Positions 46,701 through 54,678 of a DNA stretch of 64,000 nt are shown piece by piece (position 1 is the first letter of the stretch; the number at the start of each line of letters is the position of its first letter). Source of the DNA: Gracilimonas tropica DSM 19535 (lineage in GTDB: Bacteria; Bacteroidota; Rhodothermia; Balneolales; Balneolaceae); assembly GCF_000375425.1 (NCBI RefSeq), contig NZ_AQXG01000008.1, positions 62,001 through 126,000 of the forward strand, given 5' to 3'. Both the position numbers and the translations under genes were made by a program. Under the pieces are notes generated by a model. The model saw only the letters and a list, made by a program, of their open reading frames with translations. It was not told the DNA's origin and ran no database searches.

Positions 46701-47057
46701 TGGATGTTCGAGCAAGGCGGCATGAGTAATATGCAAGCCCTCCGTGTGGCCACCATCAACGGAGCCCATTACCTGGGTATGGATCATGAGATCGGTTCCC
46801 TGGAAGAAGGTAAACTGGCCGACTTGGTAGTGTTGGATAAGAATCCTTTGGAGAATATCCGAAATACCAATTCGGTGACGCATACTATGGTCAATGGCCG
46901 CTTGTTTGATGCGGCTACCATGAATGAAGTGGGTAATCAGGAAAACGAGCGTCTTCCTTTCTGGTGGGAACGTGACAGCTACGACAAGGAATTCGACTGG
47001 CATGCCATCACGCTGGCCCCAGCCGGACTACAGTGTACTTGTTTTGGTGCGCATTAA
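43779..47057 (+). CDS. Secreted TolB-propeller/amidohydrolase fusion
   Basis: 1092 residues from the ATG at 43779 (MRYLAFILTLIFAGTPLFAQ, a signal peptide); an earlier ATG at 43740 would spoil it. The N-terminal 650 residues are PD40/TolB-like beta-propeller repeats (for example SPDGSQIVFDL, FSPDGSQILFTSD). The C-terminal amidohydrolase/TIM-barrel domain (about 670-1080) has the metal motif VDVHAHIG (His about 716 and 718), later His in GGSTFTHNMSMILDGHTG, and LADLVVLDKNPLENI. The family is broad (peptidase- or cyclic-amide-like); the substrate cannot be read from the sequence. A strong terminator follows. Confidence 0.9.
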   Translation: MRYLAFILTLIFAGTPLFAQEKEWDVTNPDLGETTEVTFTTDEGTWMNVDVSPDGSQIVFDLLGDIFLLPIEGGEAELLRGGHAYEIQPRFSPDGSQILFTSDAGGGDNIWVMDADGENAKQITDESFRLLNNAVWAPDGEYIIAKKHFSSTRSLGAGEIWMYHKSGGAGIQLVEKANEQQDIGEPWVSPDGQYVYYSQAVYPGGYFQYNKDPNSQIYVIRRYDRETGDIETVTGGNGGAIRPQVSPDGETLAFVRRVRTKSVLFLRDLDTGREWPVYEDLSKDMQEAWAIFGPNANFNWMPDNQHIIIWANGKINKINTETHEAEVIPFEVESSHEIVKAARFKQEVAPDKFTVKAVRHLKTSPDGDRVVWNAAGYLWIKELPNGTPRRLTSGSDFEFEPAFSPDGRSLAYVTWSDEEMGAINVIEFNRRGNAGSPQKITTEKGIYREPSFAPNGRTIVFRKESGNGQQGFIHTLNPGIYTISANGGESTMITDEGALPKFSPDGSRIFYQTGGYIFGAIDKAYKSVNLRGEDEITHFTSSYGHEFAPSPDGKWMAFSNLHKVYLAPIPKTGKTIELNPNTKAIPVKQISEEAGYHMHWSDDSQKIHWTLGEEYFTVDLKDTFGFVDGAPEELPEPPAEGIHLGLELETYVPEGTIAFTNARIITVNDDNEVIENGTIVVEGNRIVSLGTDVEVPSGAKVIDASGKTIMPGIVDVHAHIGNFRLGTSPQQQWEYYANLAYGVTTAHDPSSNSEMIFSHSEAVKAGNMVGPRIFSTGIILYGADGSIKTEINSYEDALFALERTKAWGAFSVKSYNQPRRNQRQQVMKAAKELEMMVMPEGGSTFTHNMSMILDGHTGIEHNIPVAPLYNDVVQLWAGSETGYTPTHVVNYGSMSGEYYWYQKNNVWENERLLTFTPRSVIDPRSRHRTMIPDEEYENGHILTAESDKKLADAGVKVNLGAHGQLQGLGAHWELWMFEQGGMSNMQALRVATINGAHYLGMDHEIGSLEEGKLADLVVLDKNPLENIRNTNSVTHTMVNGRLFDAATMNEVGNQENERLPFWWERDSYDKEFDWHAITLAPAGLQCTCFGAH

Positions 47058-47120
47058 GCCGTTGGCTATCCCATAATTAACCAATATTGATCGGATAAAC
47101 CCGAACGCAGTTTGTAACTT

Positions 47121-47148
47121 AAAGCCTCCTAATGTGGGAGGCTTTTTT
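47121..47148 (+). terminator. Rho-independent terminator overlapping the next start region
   Basis: Stem AAAGCCTCC (47121-47129) and GGAGGCTTT (47137-47145), loop TAATGTG, with T residues to 47148. It lies 64 bp after the amidohydrolase stop. The loop contains the only canonical in-frame start codon of the following transporter gene. Confidence 0.9.
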
Positions 47149-48067
47149 AATTTCAGAAGGATTCGTCATCAACAACCAAAAACTCTCTGCCCTACTCATA
47201 GCTGCTACCGGTATTATCCTGTTCTCATCCAAAGCGGTAATGGTGAAATTGGCCTATGGCTATGAGATTGATGAGCTTTCTCTACTGCTCCTTCGCATGG
47301 TTTTTGCCCTGCCTTTTTACCTTTGCGTATGGATCTATAAACGTTCGGAATGGAAAGAACGTCCGCTTAGCATCAAGCAATGGGCCGGAGTGATTGCCCT
47401 TGGATTGGTCGGTTATTACTTTGCCAGCTTTTTCGATTTCAAAGGATTGACCTACATCAGTGCCAGCTTAGAGCGACTGATCCTTTTTACCTATCCAACT
47501 ATAGTACTCATCCTCAGCGCCATCTTCCTGAAAAAGAGAATTACTGGATTCCAGATCACAGCTATCCTGATTACCTACGCCGGGCTTGCCATCATTTTTC
47601 TGGACAATCAAGGTATTGCTTCCGGAGCAACCGAAGATGTTATCACCGGCTCGGCCTTCATCCTGCTCAGTGCTCTGACTTATGCCATGTATTTAACCGG
47701 CACCAATTTTATGATCGGCGGCATTGGCACCTTGCGACTCACAACTATTGTAATGAGTATGTCGTGTTTGTCAGTGATCATTCATTTCTCTTTTGTTCAG
47801 ACTCCGGATATTTTTGGCTATCCTTACCAAATATATTTGATAGGTATTTTGATGGCTGTTTTTGCTACCGTTCTTCCTTCCTTTATGATCAATGAGGCCA
47901 TCAAGCAGATAGGAGCACCGGATGTTTCTATTTTGGGGAGTTTGGGACCGGTTTCAACGATTACGCTGTCCATGATCTTTTTAGGTGAACGATTGACCCT
48001 CATTCAGTTTTTTGGCGCCTTGGTTATCATCTCCGGAGTTGCGATAATCACATTGAACAAACGCTGA
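47132..48067 (+). CDS. DMT/EamA-family transporter
   Basis: An integral membrane protein of up to 311 residues with ten predicted helices in two EamA repeats. Motifs include ISASLERLILFTYPTIVLILSAIFL in the first half and SILGSLGPVSTITLSMIFLGERLT in the second. The substrate is unknown (metabolite exporter class). The start is unresolved: the only ATG before the first helix (47132) is in the terminator loop. Otherwise translation would need a rare start such as the ATC at 47168, which follows an AGAAGGA ribosome-binding-like sequence. The next canonical ATG (Met37) would remove half of helix 1. Confidence 0.87.
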   Translation: MWEAFLISEGFVINNQKLSALLIAATGIILFSSKAVMVKLAYGYEIDELSLLLLRMVFALPFYLCVWIYKRSEWKERPLSIKQWAGVIALGLVGYYFASFFDFKGLTYISASLERLILFTYPTIVLILSAIFLKKRITGFQITAILITYAGLAIIFLDNQGIASGATEDVITGSAFILLSALTYAMYLTGTNFMIGGIGTLRLTTIVMSMSCLSVIIHFSFVQTPDIFGYPYQIYLIGILMAVFATVLPSFMINEAIKQIGAPDVSILGSLGPVSTITLSMIFLGERLTLIQFFGALVIISGVAIITLNKR

Positions 48068-48077
48068 CTCCACCGCT

Positions 48078-48782
48078 ATGACACACGATCAACTCATCAG
48101 AGAACTCCAAAAATACGCTGATCCTGAAAAAGCCAAGCATTCTGCACGTTTCTTCAGAGCGGGTCCCGGGGAGTATGGTGAGGGAGATAAATTTCTTGGA
48201 ATCAAGGTCCCGCCACAACGTAAAGTCGCCAAGAAATTTCAGGATATGGAATTGGATGAAGTGGCTAAATTGCTTCATAACAAGTATCACGAAGTTCGGC
48301 TTACGGCAGCTTACCTATTAGTTTACAAAGTGGAGAAAAGAGATCAACAAACTCTGGAGGCCGTAGTGAAATGTTATCTCAAAAATCTGGAAGGCATCAA
48401 CAATTGGGACTTGGTCGATAGTTCCTGCCACAAGATTCTTGGTCCCTATTTTGAAGATAAAGAACGAAACCTGCTATACGATTTTGCCCGTTCTGAGGAT
48501 CTTTGGAAGAAACGCATCGCGATGATCTCCTGCTATCATTTCATCCGAAATAATGATTTTGAAGATGCCCTTAACATCGCTGAAATTCTGGTGAATGACG
48601 ATCATGATCTTATCCACAAAGCCGTTGGCTGGATGCTCCGCGAGATCGGTAACTGGGACTTAGAAGCTGAAGAATCATTCCTGAAAAAACATTACCAAAC
48701 CATGCCTCGCACCATGCTCCGGTATGCCATCGAGAAATTTGATGAGCCTTTACGATTGAAGTATTTGCACGGGGAGATTTAA
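48078..48782 (+). CDS. DNA alkylation repair protein, AlkD-like
   Basis: A 234-residue all-alpha HEAT-like repeat protein of the AlkD/AlkC DNA glycosylase family. Conserved segments are FLGIKVPPQRKVAKKF, HEVRLTAAYLLV, NNWDLVDSSCHKILGPY and HKAVGWMLREIG, including the Trp-Asp pair that cradles the lesion. It should excise 3-methyl- or 7-methylpurines without base flipping. It lies 10 bp after the DMT transporter gene and is probably co-transcribed. Confidence 0.9.
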   Translation: MTHDQLIRELQKYADPEKAKHSARFFRAGPGEYGEGDKFLGIKVPPQRKVAKKFQDMELDEVAKLLHNKYHEVRLTAAYLLVYKVEKRDQQTLEAVVKCYLKNLEGINNWDLVDSSCHKILGPYFEDKERNLLYDFARSEDLWKKRIAMISCYHFIRNNDFEDALNIAEILVNDDHDLIHKAVGWMLREIGNWDLEAEESFLKKHYQTMPRTMLRYAIEKFDEPLRLKYLHGEI

Positions 48783-49042
48783 GTGCGTTCTGACTCCCCT
48801 CCCTGAAAGCAACAGCAAGCTGTTCTTTCGGTCCCTCCAGCGGGACATAGGTTTCTTAGCTTTAACAACTTTGTAGGATTGATTACTCAAAGATATTTTT
48901 CACTGGAATGAACCTATCTCTCTTTGGAGAGAGACCGATTTCAGCTCTGCTGGAAATCAGAGAGAGGGCTGTTTAAACGGTCTAAAATTTAATTCCTACA
49001 CCGTCCAAGCGGACGCTTGAACTAGTACTGGGTTTTAAAACC
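48783..49042. repeat. Imperfect inverted repeats between convergent genes
   Basis: CTCCCTGAAAGCAACAGCAAGCTGTTC and GTCCCTCCAGCGGGAC near 48798-48846, then CTCTCTTTGGAGAGAGACC and CAGCTCTGCTGGAAATCAGAGAGAG near 48930-48966. Each forms a hairpin, and the two halves pair loosely (ACATAGGT/ACCTATCT). No gene and no clear T-run terminator. Confidence 0.5.
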
Positions 49043-50410
49043 TCAAAACCGCAGCGTAAACGTAGATCCTTTTCCCTTTTCAGAATTCAGGATCAAGCTG
49101 CCACCGTGCAAGCGCATGATCTGCCGGGATAAACTTAGCCCGATCCCTGAGCCTTTTGTTTTTCCATTTCCACCAACCGTATAGAAGGGAATGAAGATCT
49201 TTTCCTTCATCGCTTTTTTCACACCGGGACCGTTATCCTGGATATGAATGACCGTGCGACCCGATTCATCGATCTCTCCTCTCAATATTACTTTTCCTCG
49301 TTCCTGCTCATCCAATACCCGGATTGCATTTTTCGTTAGATTGATCAGCACCTGCTCCACCAAATGCGGATCTGCCGTCAGCTCTAAACTCTCAGGGTCA
49401 CAGGCTATATTAATGTCAACTCCTACTTCTTCAGCCTGATTTTTCATCAAACTCGAAGTTCTTTTTAAGACCTCCATCACGCTAAATTGCTCAAAATTTG
49501 GATCGGGAATCTGCGTAAAATCTCGATAAGAATTCACAAACCGCATCAAACCCTGACTTCGGTTACTGATGGTATTCAACGCTTCGGTCACATCCTGAAT
49601 GGTTTCGGTATTCAACTTTACCTCCTCTTTTTCGGGGTCGAGGTGTTCTTCCAGCAGCATCTTCACCGTTCCGGAAAGTGAAGAGATCGGCGTAATGGAA
49701 TTCATGATCTCGTGCGCCAGAACCTGCGTCAAATTTTGCCAGGCTTCCATCTCTTTTTCTTCCAGTTCGGTATGAATGTTTTGGAATGAAATGAGCTTAT
49801 ATGCTTCATCCCGCATCCTGAATTCTGTCGCGTACATGGCCAACTGCAAGGTTTCATTTTGAACCGTGATTCGAATCAGGCTACGCGTTCCGCCTTTCTG
49901 CTTTTTAACCGATTCATAAAGTTTTTCAGAGATGGATTTTAGCGAATCAACCGTCCTGATCGTTGCCACTTTGAACAATCGTTTTGCCGCGGTATTCAGT
50001 AACACCACCTCGCCATTCCCATTCACACACATCAACCCAATACCTATATGCTGCACCACCGTTTCCAGATACCGAATGCTCTCCTCCTTCTCGCTCCGCT
50101 CTTCCTTGAACCGATCGATCACTTCACTAAAGGAGGCATTCAATTCATCAAAATTACTCCCCAACCCGTGATTTCGGAATGAACCGGTGAAATCGGAATA
50201 ACGGATGGCATCCAGAAAACGAGTCAACAATACATTCGTCCGTTCCAGGTAGTGGATCAGCGAAACGATCTCCCCAATGATGATCACCCCAAGAATACTT
50301 ATGCTCACGTAATAAGACGTCTCCAGTATCAGATACATCAATCCCAGTAGCGAAAGCGCCAGCAACGCCACACGAACAATTATTCCGAACCGAAAGGATT
50401 TGAAGATCAT
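49043..50410 (-). CDS. Sensor histidine kinase, NtrY-like
   Basis: A 455-residue kinase. Two membrane helices near the N terminus (about 10-28 and 33-53) leave almost no periplasmic loop, so it probably senses within the membrane or cytoplasm. A HAMP-like segment and a PAS domain (about 113-215) follow. HisKA has His233 in LAHEIMNSITPISSLSG; HATPase has NLTKNAIRVL, DNGPGVKKAM and GSGIGLSLSRQIM. It lies downstream of the sigma-54 response regulator gene on the same strand and is its evident partner. An AGCTGA-type inverted repeat separates the two genes. Confidence 0.92.
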   Translation of the reverse strand: MIFKSFRFGIIVRVALLALSLLGLMYLILETSYYVSISILGVIIIGEIVSLIHYLERTNVLLTRFLDAIRYSDFTGSFRNHGLGSNFDELNASFSEVIDRFKEERSEKEESIRYLETVVQHIGIGLMCVNGNGEVVLLNTAAKRLFKVATIRTVDSLKSISEKLYESVKKQKGGTRSLIRITVQNETLQLAMYATEFRMRDEAYKLISFQNIHTELEEKEMEAWQNLTQVLAHEIMNSITPISSLSGTVKMLLEEHLDPEKEEVKLNTETIQDVTEALNTISNRSQGLMRFVNSYRDFTQIPDPNFEQFSVMEVLKRTSSLMKNQAEEVGVDINIACDPESLELTADPHLVEQVLINLTKNAIRVLDEQERGKVILRGEIDESGRTVIHIQDNGPGVKKAMKEKIFIPFYTVGGNGKTKGSGIGLSLSRQIMRLHGGSLILNSEKGKGSTFTLRF

Positions 50411-50416
50411 TTTTGA

Positions 50417-50529
50417 GCAATCAGCTGTCAGCCATCAGGCTTCAGCTATTTTTGTTTGAGATTATAATTCTAAGTCGATCCATATTTTCAAAAAAGGCAA
50501 GAAAACTGAAAGCTGATGGCTGAAAGCTT
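50417..50529. repeat. AGCTGAAAGCTGA-family inverted repeat (regulator-kinase gap)
   Basis: Left arm GCAATCAGCTGTCAGCC...TTCAGCTATTTT at 50417-50452 and right arm AAAACTGAAAGCTGATGGC...AAGCTT at 50502-50529, separated by a 49-bp unpaired centre. Confidence 0.75.
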
Positions 50530-50534
50530 TCTTC

Positions 50535-51908
50535 CTACAATCCATACTTCTCCAGTCTTCGGTAAAGAGAGGCTCTCGTCAACCCTAACTCATCGGCCGC
50601 ATGCGAGATATTTCCTTCGTGCTTGTCCATGGCTTTGCGGATGACCGTTTTCTCCACTTCTTCCAAATTTAATCCGGCCACAGGAAGTTGGTCATTGTTT
50701 TCGGGTCTGGAGGTCAGCAAGAAATCTCCTTTTTGTAATTCATCCTCATCAGTCATGATCACAGCACGTTCCACGGCATGTTCCAGTTCCCGAATATTTC
50801 CCGGCCAATGGTATTCTTTTAAGTGATCGGTGGCCTGTTCGGTGATCCCATGAATTTCTTTCTTATACTTCGTTCGATACTTCTTCAAAAAATGCTCGAT
50901 TAGTAGAGGGATGTCTTCCATTCGCTCCCGTAGCGGAGGCAACTTCACTTCAATCGTATTGATCCGATACAACAGATCCTGCCGAAAATCCTGATTTTTT
51001 ACCATTTCCCCAAGATTCTCATTGGTAGCGCACACCAGCCGAATATTGATCTTGGAAGTTTTGTTGGAGCCGATTCGTCGAATCTCATGCGTTTGTAAGG
51101 CCGATAGTAATTTGGGTTGTAGCTGAAGCGGAATATTCCCGATCTCATCCAGAAAAAGGGTCCCTCCATTGGCAATTTCAAACCGACCGGCCCTTGATTC
51201 TTTGGCATCGGTAAAAGCTCCTTTTTCATGACCGAATAGCTCACTTTCAAACAGACTTTCCGGCAATGCCCCCATATCCACCGAAATGAACACATTCTCA
51301 CTGCGATTGGACCGCCGGTGCAACGCCCGTGCTACCAACTCCTTCCCGGTTCCATTTTCTCCGGTGATAAGCACATTGGCATCGGTTTTGGCCACCTTTT
51401 CAATGGTTTGAAACACCTGTTCCATCGCCCGACTCTCCCCAATGATATTCTGATACGGCTGTTCCATATCTGCCTTGAGGACAGCATTTTGAGTTTTAAG
51501 TCGTTGGGAATCGCGCTTGCTTTGGCTGAGGTTCATGGCCGAGGTGACCGTCGCTAACAGTTTTTCATTTTGCCAGGGTTTCAGCACAAAATCGGAAGCG
51601 CCCATTTTAACAGCTTGAACGGCTTTCTCTACATCTCCATAAGCTGTAATCAGCACCACCGCCATCGCCGGATCGATCTCAAGAATTTTCTCCAGCCACG
51701 TAAAACCTTCTTCCCCGCTGCTTACATCTTCCGTGAAATTCATATCCAAAAGTACCGTGTCATAATCGTACTCCTTCAGCAAAGCTGGAATCAGCTTGGG
51801 ATTGGTTTCCACATCCACTTTTTCCACGTGTTGCTTGAGATACAGACGCGCCGCATTCAGCACGTCCGTATCGTCATCAACCACTAAAATTCGTCCGGTT
51901 TTTTTCAT
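50535..51908 (-). CDS. Sigma-54-dependent response regulator, NtrC family
   Basis: 457 residues. The receiver domain (about 5-122) has Asp55 as phosphoacceptor and an insertion after it (NFTEDVSSGEEGF). The AAA+ domain (about 152-380) has Walker A GENGTGKE at 183-190 and Walker B GGTLFLDEIG. The sigma-54 contact loop reads GAFTDA (230-235), not the canonical GAFTGA; this variant retains the Phe-Thr core. The C-terminal Fis-type helix-turn-helix (about 420-457) ends HAADELGLTRASLYRRLEKYGL. It is the likely activator of the two matched sigma-54 promoters at 52159 and 56575. It is divergent from the adaptor gene. Confidence 0.94.
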   Translation of the reverse strand: MKKTGRILVVDDDTDVLNAARLYLKQHVEKVDVETNPKLIPALLKEYDYDTVLLDMNFTEDVSSGEEGFTWLEKILEIDPAMAVVLITAYGDVEKAVQAVKMGASDFVLKPWQNEKLLATVTSAMNLSQSKRDSQRLKTQNAVLKADMEQPYQNIIGESRAMEQVFQTIEKVAKTDANVLITGENGTGKELVARALHRRSNRSENVFISVDMGALPESLFESELFGHEKGAFTDAKESRAGRFEIANGGTLFLDEIGNIPLQLQPKLLSALQTHEIRRIGSNKTSKINIRLVCATNENLGEMVKNQDFRQDLLYRINTIEVKLPPLRERMEDIPLLIEHFLKKYRTKYKKEIHGITEQATDHLKEYHWPGNIRELEHAVERAVIMTDEDELQKGDFLLTSRPENNDQLPVAGLNLEEVEKTVIRKAMDKHEGNISHAADELGLTRASLYRRLEKYGL

Positions 51909-51935
51909 TATATAATAGTTTTTCAGTGCGATGAT

Positions 51936-51988
51936 GTTATAGTGTTACGGTGTTTGGATCTGGCTTTTAAAACACCATAACACCTTAA
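51936..51988. repeat. Inverted repeat upstream of the response regulator
   Basis: GTTATAGTGTTACGGTGTTT at 51936-51955 and AAACACCATAACACCTTAAC at 51969-51988 match at about 16 of 20 positions as reverse complements. This is another word family (TGTTATGGTGTT), placed between the regulator start and the sigma-54 control region. Confidence 0.7.
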
Positions 51989-52066
51989 CATTACCCTATG
52001 CCAATTCCATACCATTTGTAACATTTCGGCTTTAAATCAGTCTTGATGATAGTTTTGGGATTTTCG

Positions 52067-52105
52067 ACTGTCCGATATCGAACACCAGGTGTTGGAATGT
52101 GAACA
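52067..52105 (+). promoter_or_regulatory. Tandem enhancer sites of the adaptor operon
   Basis: Site 1 TGTCCGATATCGAACA (52069-52084) is a near-perfect inverted repeat. Site 2 TGTTGGAATGTGAACA (52090-52105) starts 21 bp later, two helical turns. The intervening CACCAGGTG also forms a small palindrome. The same arrangement occurs at 56483-56521. The distance to the downstream -24 element (90 bp from site 1) is right for a sigma-54 activator. Confidence 0.8.
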
Positions 52106-52158
52106 ATAATTAGGAAAGAATCATCCTTATTTCACTTTTAACTGTGGTTGGCTTAGTT

Positions 52159-52174
52159 TGGCACGCATCTTGAA
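52159..52174 (+). promoter_or_regulatory. Sigma-54 promoter of the adaptor/ATPase operon
   Basis: TGGCAC-GCATC-TTGA: -24 GG and -12 element with consensus spacing, one mismatch to TTGC at -12. It is 161 bp before the adaptor start codon. A half element of the AGCTGA repeat family lies in the leader (52257-52291). Confidence 0.8.
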
Positions 52175-52334
52175 ATTACGGTACACAAAGTGAAGTTATT
52201 CTTTCGCGTTTGAAACCAAAAATCACAATGAACGTCAGATACTCACCAATTCAAACTAAAAGCTGAGCGCTAAATGCTGATGGCTTTTGTACTTGAAATA
52301 ATAACTAAGGATATAAATTATAGGCTTTACCCTT

Positions 52335-53591
52335 ATGGGAATGGATCGAAAAATTGAGAAGAAAACCTGGACCTTGAAACGGATCTTAATGATTGCCGCG
52401 ATCGTGGCTTTTGTGGGACTCAGCATTTACGCGTTCTGGTTCATGGATGTGCGCTCCACTTTGAATGTTGAACGAGAAAAGATCACCATCTCAGAAGTTC
52501 GGGAAGACACTTTTCAGGAATTCATTCAGGTTACCGGTACAGTTCAACCCATACAAACCATTTACCTGGATGCCATCGAAGGCGGTGTGATTCAAAATGT
52601 GTATCTGGAATCCGGCACGATGGTCGAAAAAGGAGACACCATTCTCACCCTTACTAACTCAGGCCTGCAGCTTCAGGTAATGGGACAAACGAATGGCCTG
52701 TACGATCAGATCAACAATACTCGAAATTCTCGTTTGGCACTTGAACAAAATACCCTTCGATTGCAAGAACAACTGGCCAATGCCCGATCTCAAATGGAGA
52801 TCCTGAGGGGGCAATACGAACGCCAACAAAAACTGATTGAACGAGACCTTATTTCAGAAGAAGAATTCCAGACCACTAAAGAAAACTATGAATTTCAGAA
52901 GCAGCGGTACGAGTTAACCTATGAATCGTATGTCAAAGATTCGGTTCAAACCATACGACAAATGCAGCAGTTGGATCAATCAGAACAACGGATGTACCAA
53001 AACCTGGAGGCTGTTCAGCAAATTCTGGATAATCTCACAGTCAAAGCACCAATAACGGGACAGTTGAGTACGATCGAGCTCAATCAGGGACAGTCAATTT
53101 CATCCGGCGAGCGTATTGGTCAGGTCGATATTCTGGACAATTATAAAGTCCGTGTGGCGATTGATGAGTATCACCTTTCAAGAATTACACAAGGACTTCG
53201 TGGTTCTTTCAACTTTGATGGACAAACCCATGAGCTTGAGATCACCAAAATTTATCCGGTGATCAACAACGGGCAGTTTGAAGTGGATATGGAATTTGTG
53301 AATGAAGCACCGAATAATTTACGCAGGGGTCAGACGGTTCGAATTCGCCTTGAATTGGGTGAATCGGCCAGTGCGGTTCAAATTCCCCGGGGCGGATTTT
53401 ACCAAACCACCGGCGGTAACTGGGTTTTTGTTGTGAATGATGACGAAGGCCGCGCCTACCGCAGAGAAATTAGATTAGGCCGGCAGAACCCCGAATATTT
53501 TGAAGTGCAATTTGGCCTGGAACCGGGCGAGAAAGTGATTACCTCGAGCTATGATACTTTCGGCGACAATGAAGTGCTTGTTTTAGAGTAG
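52335..53591 (+). CDS. HlyD/MacA-like membrane fusion (adaptor) protein
   Basis: 418 residues. N-terminal membrane anchor (about 17-35), lipoyl half (VYLESGTMVEKGDTILTL), a long coiled-coil hairpin (about 115-225, rich in Gln and Glu), the second lipoyl half (LTVKAPITGQLSTIELNQGQ), a beta-barrel domain and a membrane-proximal domain to the end. It links an inner-membrane ABC permease to an outer-membrane channel; no TolC-like gene is in the window. The first gene under the sigma-54 promoter; the ATPase follows. Start at 52335 (MGMDRK); the second Met, at 52341, is equally possible. Confidence 0.9.
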   Translation: MGMDRKIEKKTWTLKRILMIAAIVAFVGLSIYAFWFMDVRSTLNVEREKITISEVREDTFQEFIQVTGTVQPIQTIYLDAIEGGVIQNVYLESGTMVEKGDTILTLTNSGLQLQVMGQTNGLYDQINNTRNSRLALEQNTLRLQEQLANARSQMEILRGQYERQQKLIERDLISEEEFQTTKENYEFQKQRYELTYESYVKDSVQTIRQMQQLDQSEQRMYQNLEAVQQILDNLTVKAPITGQLSTIELNQGQSISSGERIGQVDILDNYKVRVAIDEYHLSRITQGLRGSFNFDGQTHELEITKIYPVINNGQFEVDMEFVNEAPNNLRRGQTVRIRLELGESASAVQIPRGGFYQTTGGNWVFVVNDDEGRAYRREIRLGRQNPEYFEVQFGLEPGEKVITSSYDTFGDNEVLVLE

Positions 53592-53664
53592 CTGTCAGCC
53601 GTCAGTTCTCAGCTTTCAGTTTACCTCGAAAACACTGAAAGCTGAAGTCTGATAGCTGAAAGCT
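53590..53664. repeat. AGCTGAAAGCTGA-family inverted repeat (adaptor-ATPase)
   Basis: Left arm AGCTGTCAGCCGTCAG...CTTTCAGTTT at 53590-53622, right arm AACACTGAAAGCTGAAG...GAAAGCT at 53631-53664. The left arm begins with the AG of the adaptor TAG stop codon, as at 35260. Confidence 0.8.
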
Positions 53665-53735
53665 TTATAGTTAGAGCATCTAACACCTAATTCCTTACAA
53701 AATTTTAAAAGACCATTAAACCAAATACTGAAACC

Positions 53736-54425
53736 ATGATTCAAACAAAAAATCTAAAAAAGGTCTACACAACTGAAGAAGTGGAAACCACTGCGTTAAG
53801 CAACGTGAATCTCGAAATTAATGAAGGGGAATTTGTAGCTATTATGGGTCCTTCGGGATGCGGGAAATCTACTCTACTTAATATCATGGGACTGCTCGAC
53901 AATCCCTCTGACGGCGAGTATCATTTCCTGGGGCATGAGATTTCCAATCACTCTGAGCGGGAACGAGCTCAGCTTCGCAAAGGAAACATCGGTTTCATCT
54001 TCCAGAGCTTTAACCTGATCGACGAGCTGACGGTATTCGAAAATGTGGAACTGCCGCTCCTTTATCTGGGTGTTGATTCTGCCGAGCGTAAAGAAAAAGT
54101 AGAAACCGCGCTCGACCGTATGGGTATGATGCACCGCCGTAATCACTTTCCTCAGCAGCTCTCCGGTGGACAGCAACAGCGTGTAGCCATTGCACGCGCC
54201 GTAGTAGCCAACGCCAAACTCATTCTTGCCGATGAGCCCACCGGTAACCTGGATTCCGATCATGGTGACGAAGTGATGAAGCTTTTGGCCGAACTCAACG
54301 AAGCCGGAACAACGATCGTGATGGTAACCCACTCGCCTCACGATGCTGACTATGCCCGACGTGTCATCCACTTATTTGATGGTCATGTGGTGACTGAGAA
54401 CATGCAGGAAGGTTTTCATGTGTAA
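53736..54425 (+). CDS. ABC transporter ATP-binding protein, MacB/LolD type
   Basis: 229 residues. Walker [11 protein letters not shown]-loop FIFQSFNL, signature [14 protein letters not shown], Walker [14 protein letters not shown]-loop VTHS. It lacks its own permease domain, so it must serve the FtsX-type permeases encoded after 56705, which have no ATPase of their own in the window. In the same operon as the adaptor. Confidence 0.93.
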   Translation: MIQTKNLKKVYTTEEVETTALSNVNLEINEGEFVAIMGPSGCGKSTLLNIMGLLDNPSDGEYHFLGHEISNHSERERAQLRKGNIGFIFQSFNLIDELTVFENVELPLLYLGVDSAERKEKVETALDRMGMMHRRNHFPQQLSGGQQQRVAIARAVVANAKLILADEPTGNLDSDHGDEVMKLLAELNEAGTTIVMVTHSPHDADYARRVIHLFDGHVVTENMQEGFHV

Positions 54426-54426
54426 T

Positions 54427-54506
54427 AGTTCTCAGCCGTCAGCAATCAGCTTTCAGTTCCATTGATCTTGAAATTAACTGAAAGCTGAAGACTCAAAGCT
54501 GATCGC
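54427..54506. repeat. AGCTGAAAGCTGA-family inverted repeat (after ATPase)
   Basis: Left arm AGTTCTCAGCCGTCAGC...CTTTCAGTT at 54427-54458 and right arm AACTGAAAGCTGAAGAC...CTGATCGC at 54476-54506. It begins 1 bp past the stop codon. The rest of the gap to 54678 shows no gene or recognisable promoter. Confidence 0.78.
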
Positions 54507-54678
54507 ATTTGGCATGTTATGATCTGCCGGACATTTTGGACTTCCTGGGGAGTTTAGGATCCTAAGAAATTTGTACCGGGTTTAGTACCATCGGCATATT
54601 CGTAAAAAGTATTTTCTGATACAGCCATAGTTTTTACCTTGAGCTACTCTCAGAATTGATCAATACTTACCAGACTTC

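Noticed and set aside
51936-51988. Inverted repeat as a terminator
   Set aside because: It lies upstream, not downstream, of the minus-strand regulator gene, and no T run follows on either strand.
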